A stretch of 5,376 bases of DNA from Saprospiraceae bacterium (lineage in GTDB: Bacteria; Bacteroidota; Bacteroidia; Chitinophagales; Saprospiraceae). Below, piece after piece: positions 5,289-5,376 of the stretch. The stretch's first letter is position 1, and each line of letters opens with the position of its first letter. The notes under the pieces were generated by a model. That model was not told the origin of the DNA. It saw only the letters and a program-made list of their open reading frames with translations, and made no database searches. The position numbers and the translations under genes are program-made. Location of the stretch: NCBI GenBank assembly GCA_947441325.1, contig CANETR010000186.1, positions 1-5,376 on the forward strand. The letters are read 5' to 3'.

Positions 5289-5376
5289 TTTACATGAATG
5301 CCTGTAGTAAACCTTCACAATGAGCGCCTCTTTCATTCTTTTCTCTTTCACTTCGTGGAGCTCTCTCGTTTATCAA

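Larger units (their letters stand above)
4983..5376. other. Gene-free repeat-rich region upstream of paaG
   Basis: No frame on either strand has coding character here. The stretch is a mosaic of short repeats, listed separately: a 43-base direct repeat in two copies, two 7-base tandem arrays and a GCAAAG-rich cluster. The end (5328-5350) again carries CTTTCATTCTTTTCTCTTTC, echoing the tandem array at 5137-5171. No tRNA cloverleaf, transposase fragment or convincing terminator is visible. Confidence 0.7.

Noticed and set aside
5320..5376. Plus-strand frame starting at ATG 5320 and open to the window end (19 codons, begins MSASFILFSF)
   Set aside because: It is short, lies over a CTTTCATTCTTTT repeat echo, and has no promoter or recognisable sequence. 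More sequence beyond the window would be needed to call it.
5290..5376. Minus-strand open frame entering from the window end and stopping at TAA 5290-5292 (28 codons, ends GLLQAFM)
   Set aside because: It could be the tail of a gene beyond the window, but the peptide matches no family I recognise and the region is low-complexity and repeat-rich.

Overview
This window looks like chromosome from a Bacteroidota (Bacteroidetes) organism. Three things support this. A secreted protein ends in a type IX secretion (T9SS) type A sorting domain, which is found essentially only in that phylum. Exact matches to the phylum's -7 promoter element TAnnTTTG (TAATTTTG and TATATTTG) lie just upstream of two genes. 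The DNA is AT-rich and lacks well-placed Shine-Dalgarno sites. The gene content alone does not fix genus or family.

Layout. At 1-232 (+) is the C-terminal end of a low-molecular-weight protein-tyrosine phosphatase, cut by the window edge. After a 108-base gap with a promoter candidate comes a secreted L-type (legume) lectin-like protein with a T9SS tail (341-1378, +). It meets head-on, with a 14-base overlap of 3' ends, a polytopic membrane glycosyltransferase of the GT39/ArnT-like class (1365-2723, -). Upstream of that gene, 2724-2874 holds only two short palindromes. Next are two genes of phenylacetyl-CoA catabolism read on the minus strand in the order paaG (4136-4915), then paaH (2875-4029). 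They are separated by a 106-base spacer full of degenerate short repeats. The remaining 4916-5376 holds no convincing gene. It carries the probable paaG promoter followed by a mosaic of short repeats: a 43-base direct repeat in two copies, two 7-base tandem arrays and a GCAAAG-rich cluster.

How the genes work together. PaaG isomerises ring-1,2-epoxyphenylacetyl-CoA to the oxepin, and PaaH oxidises 3-hydroxyadipyl-CoA to 3-oxoadipyl-CoA. Both are steps of the aerobic CoA-bound phenylacetate pathway, and the order G then H is also seen in the E. coli paa operon. The epoxidase, ring-cleavage and thiolase genes are not in the window. The lectin-like protein and the glycosyltransferase are both envelope-related by sequence, but nothing here shows that they cooperate.

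I do not see a new multi-gene system, CRISPR array, tRNA, rRNA or insertion sequence. The points most worth a second look are the substituted sugar-binding positions in the lectin-like protein and the repeat mosaic upstream of paaG.
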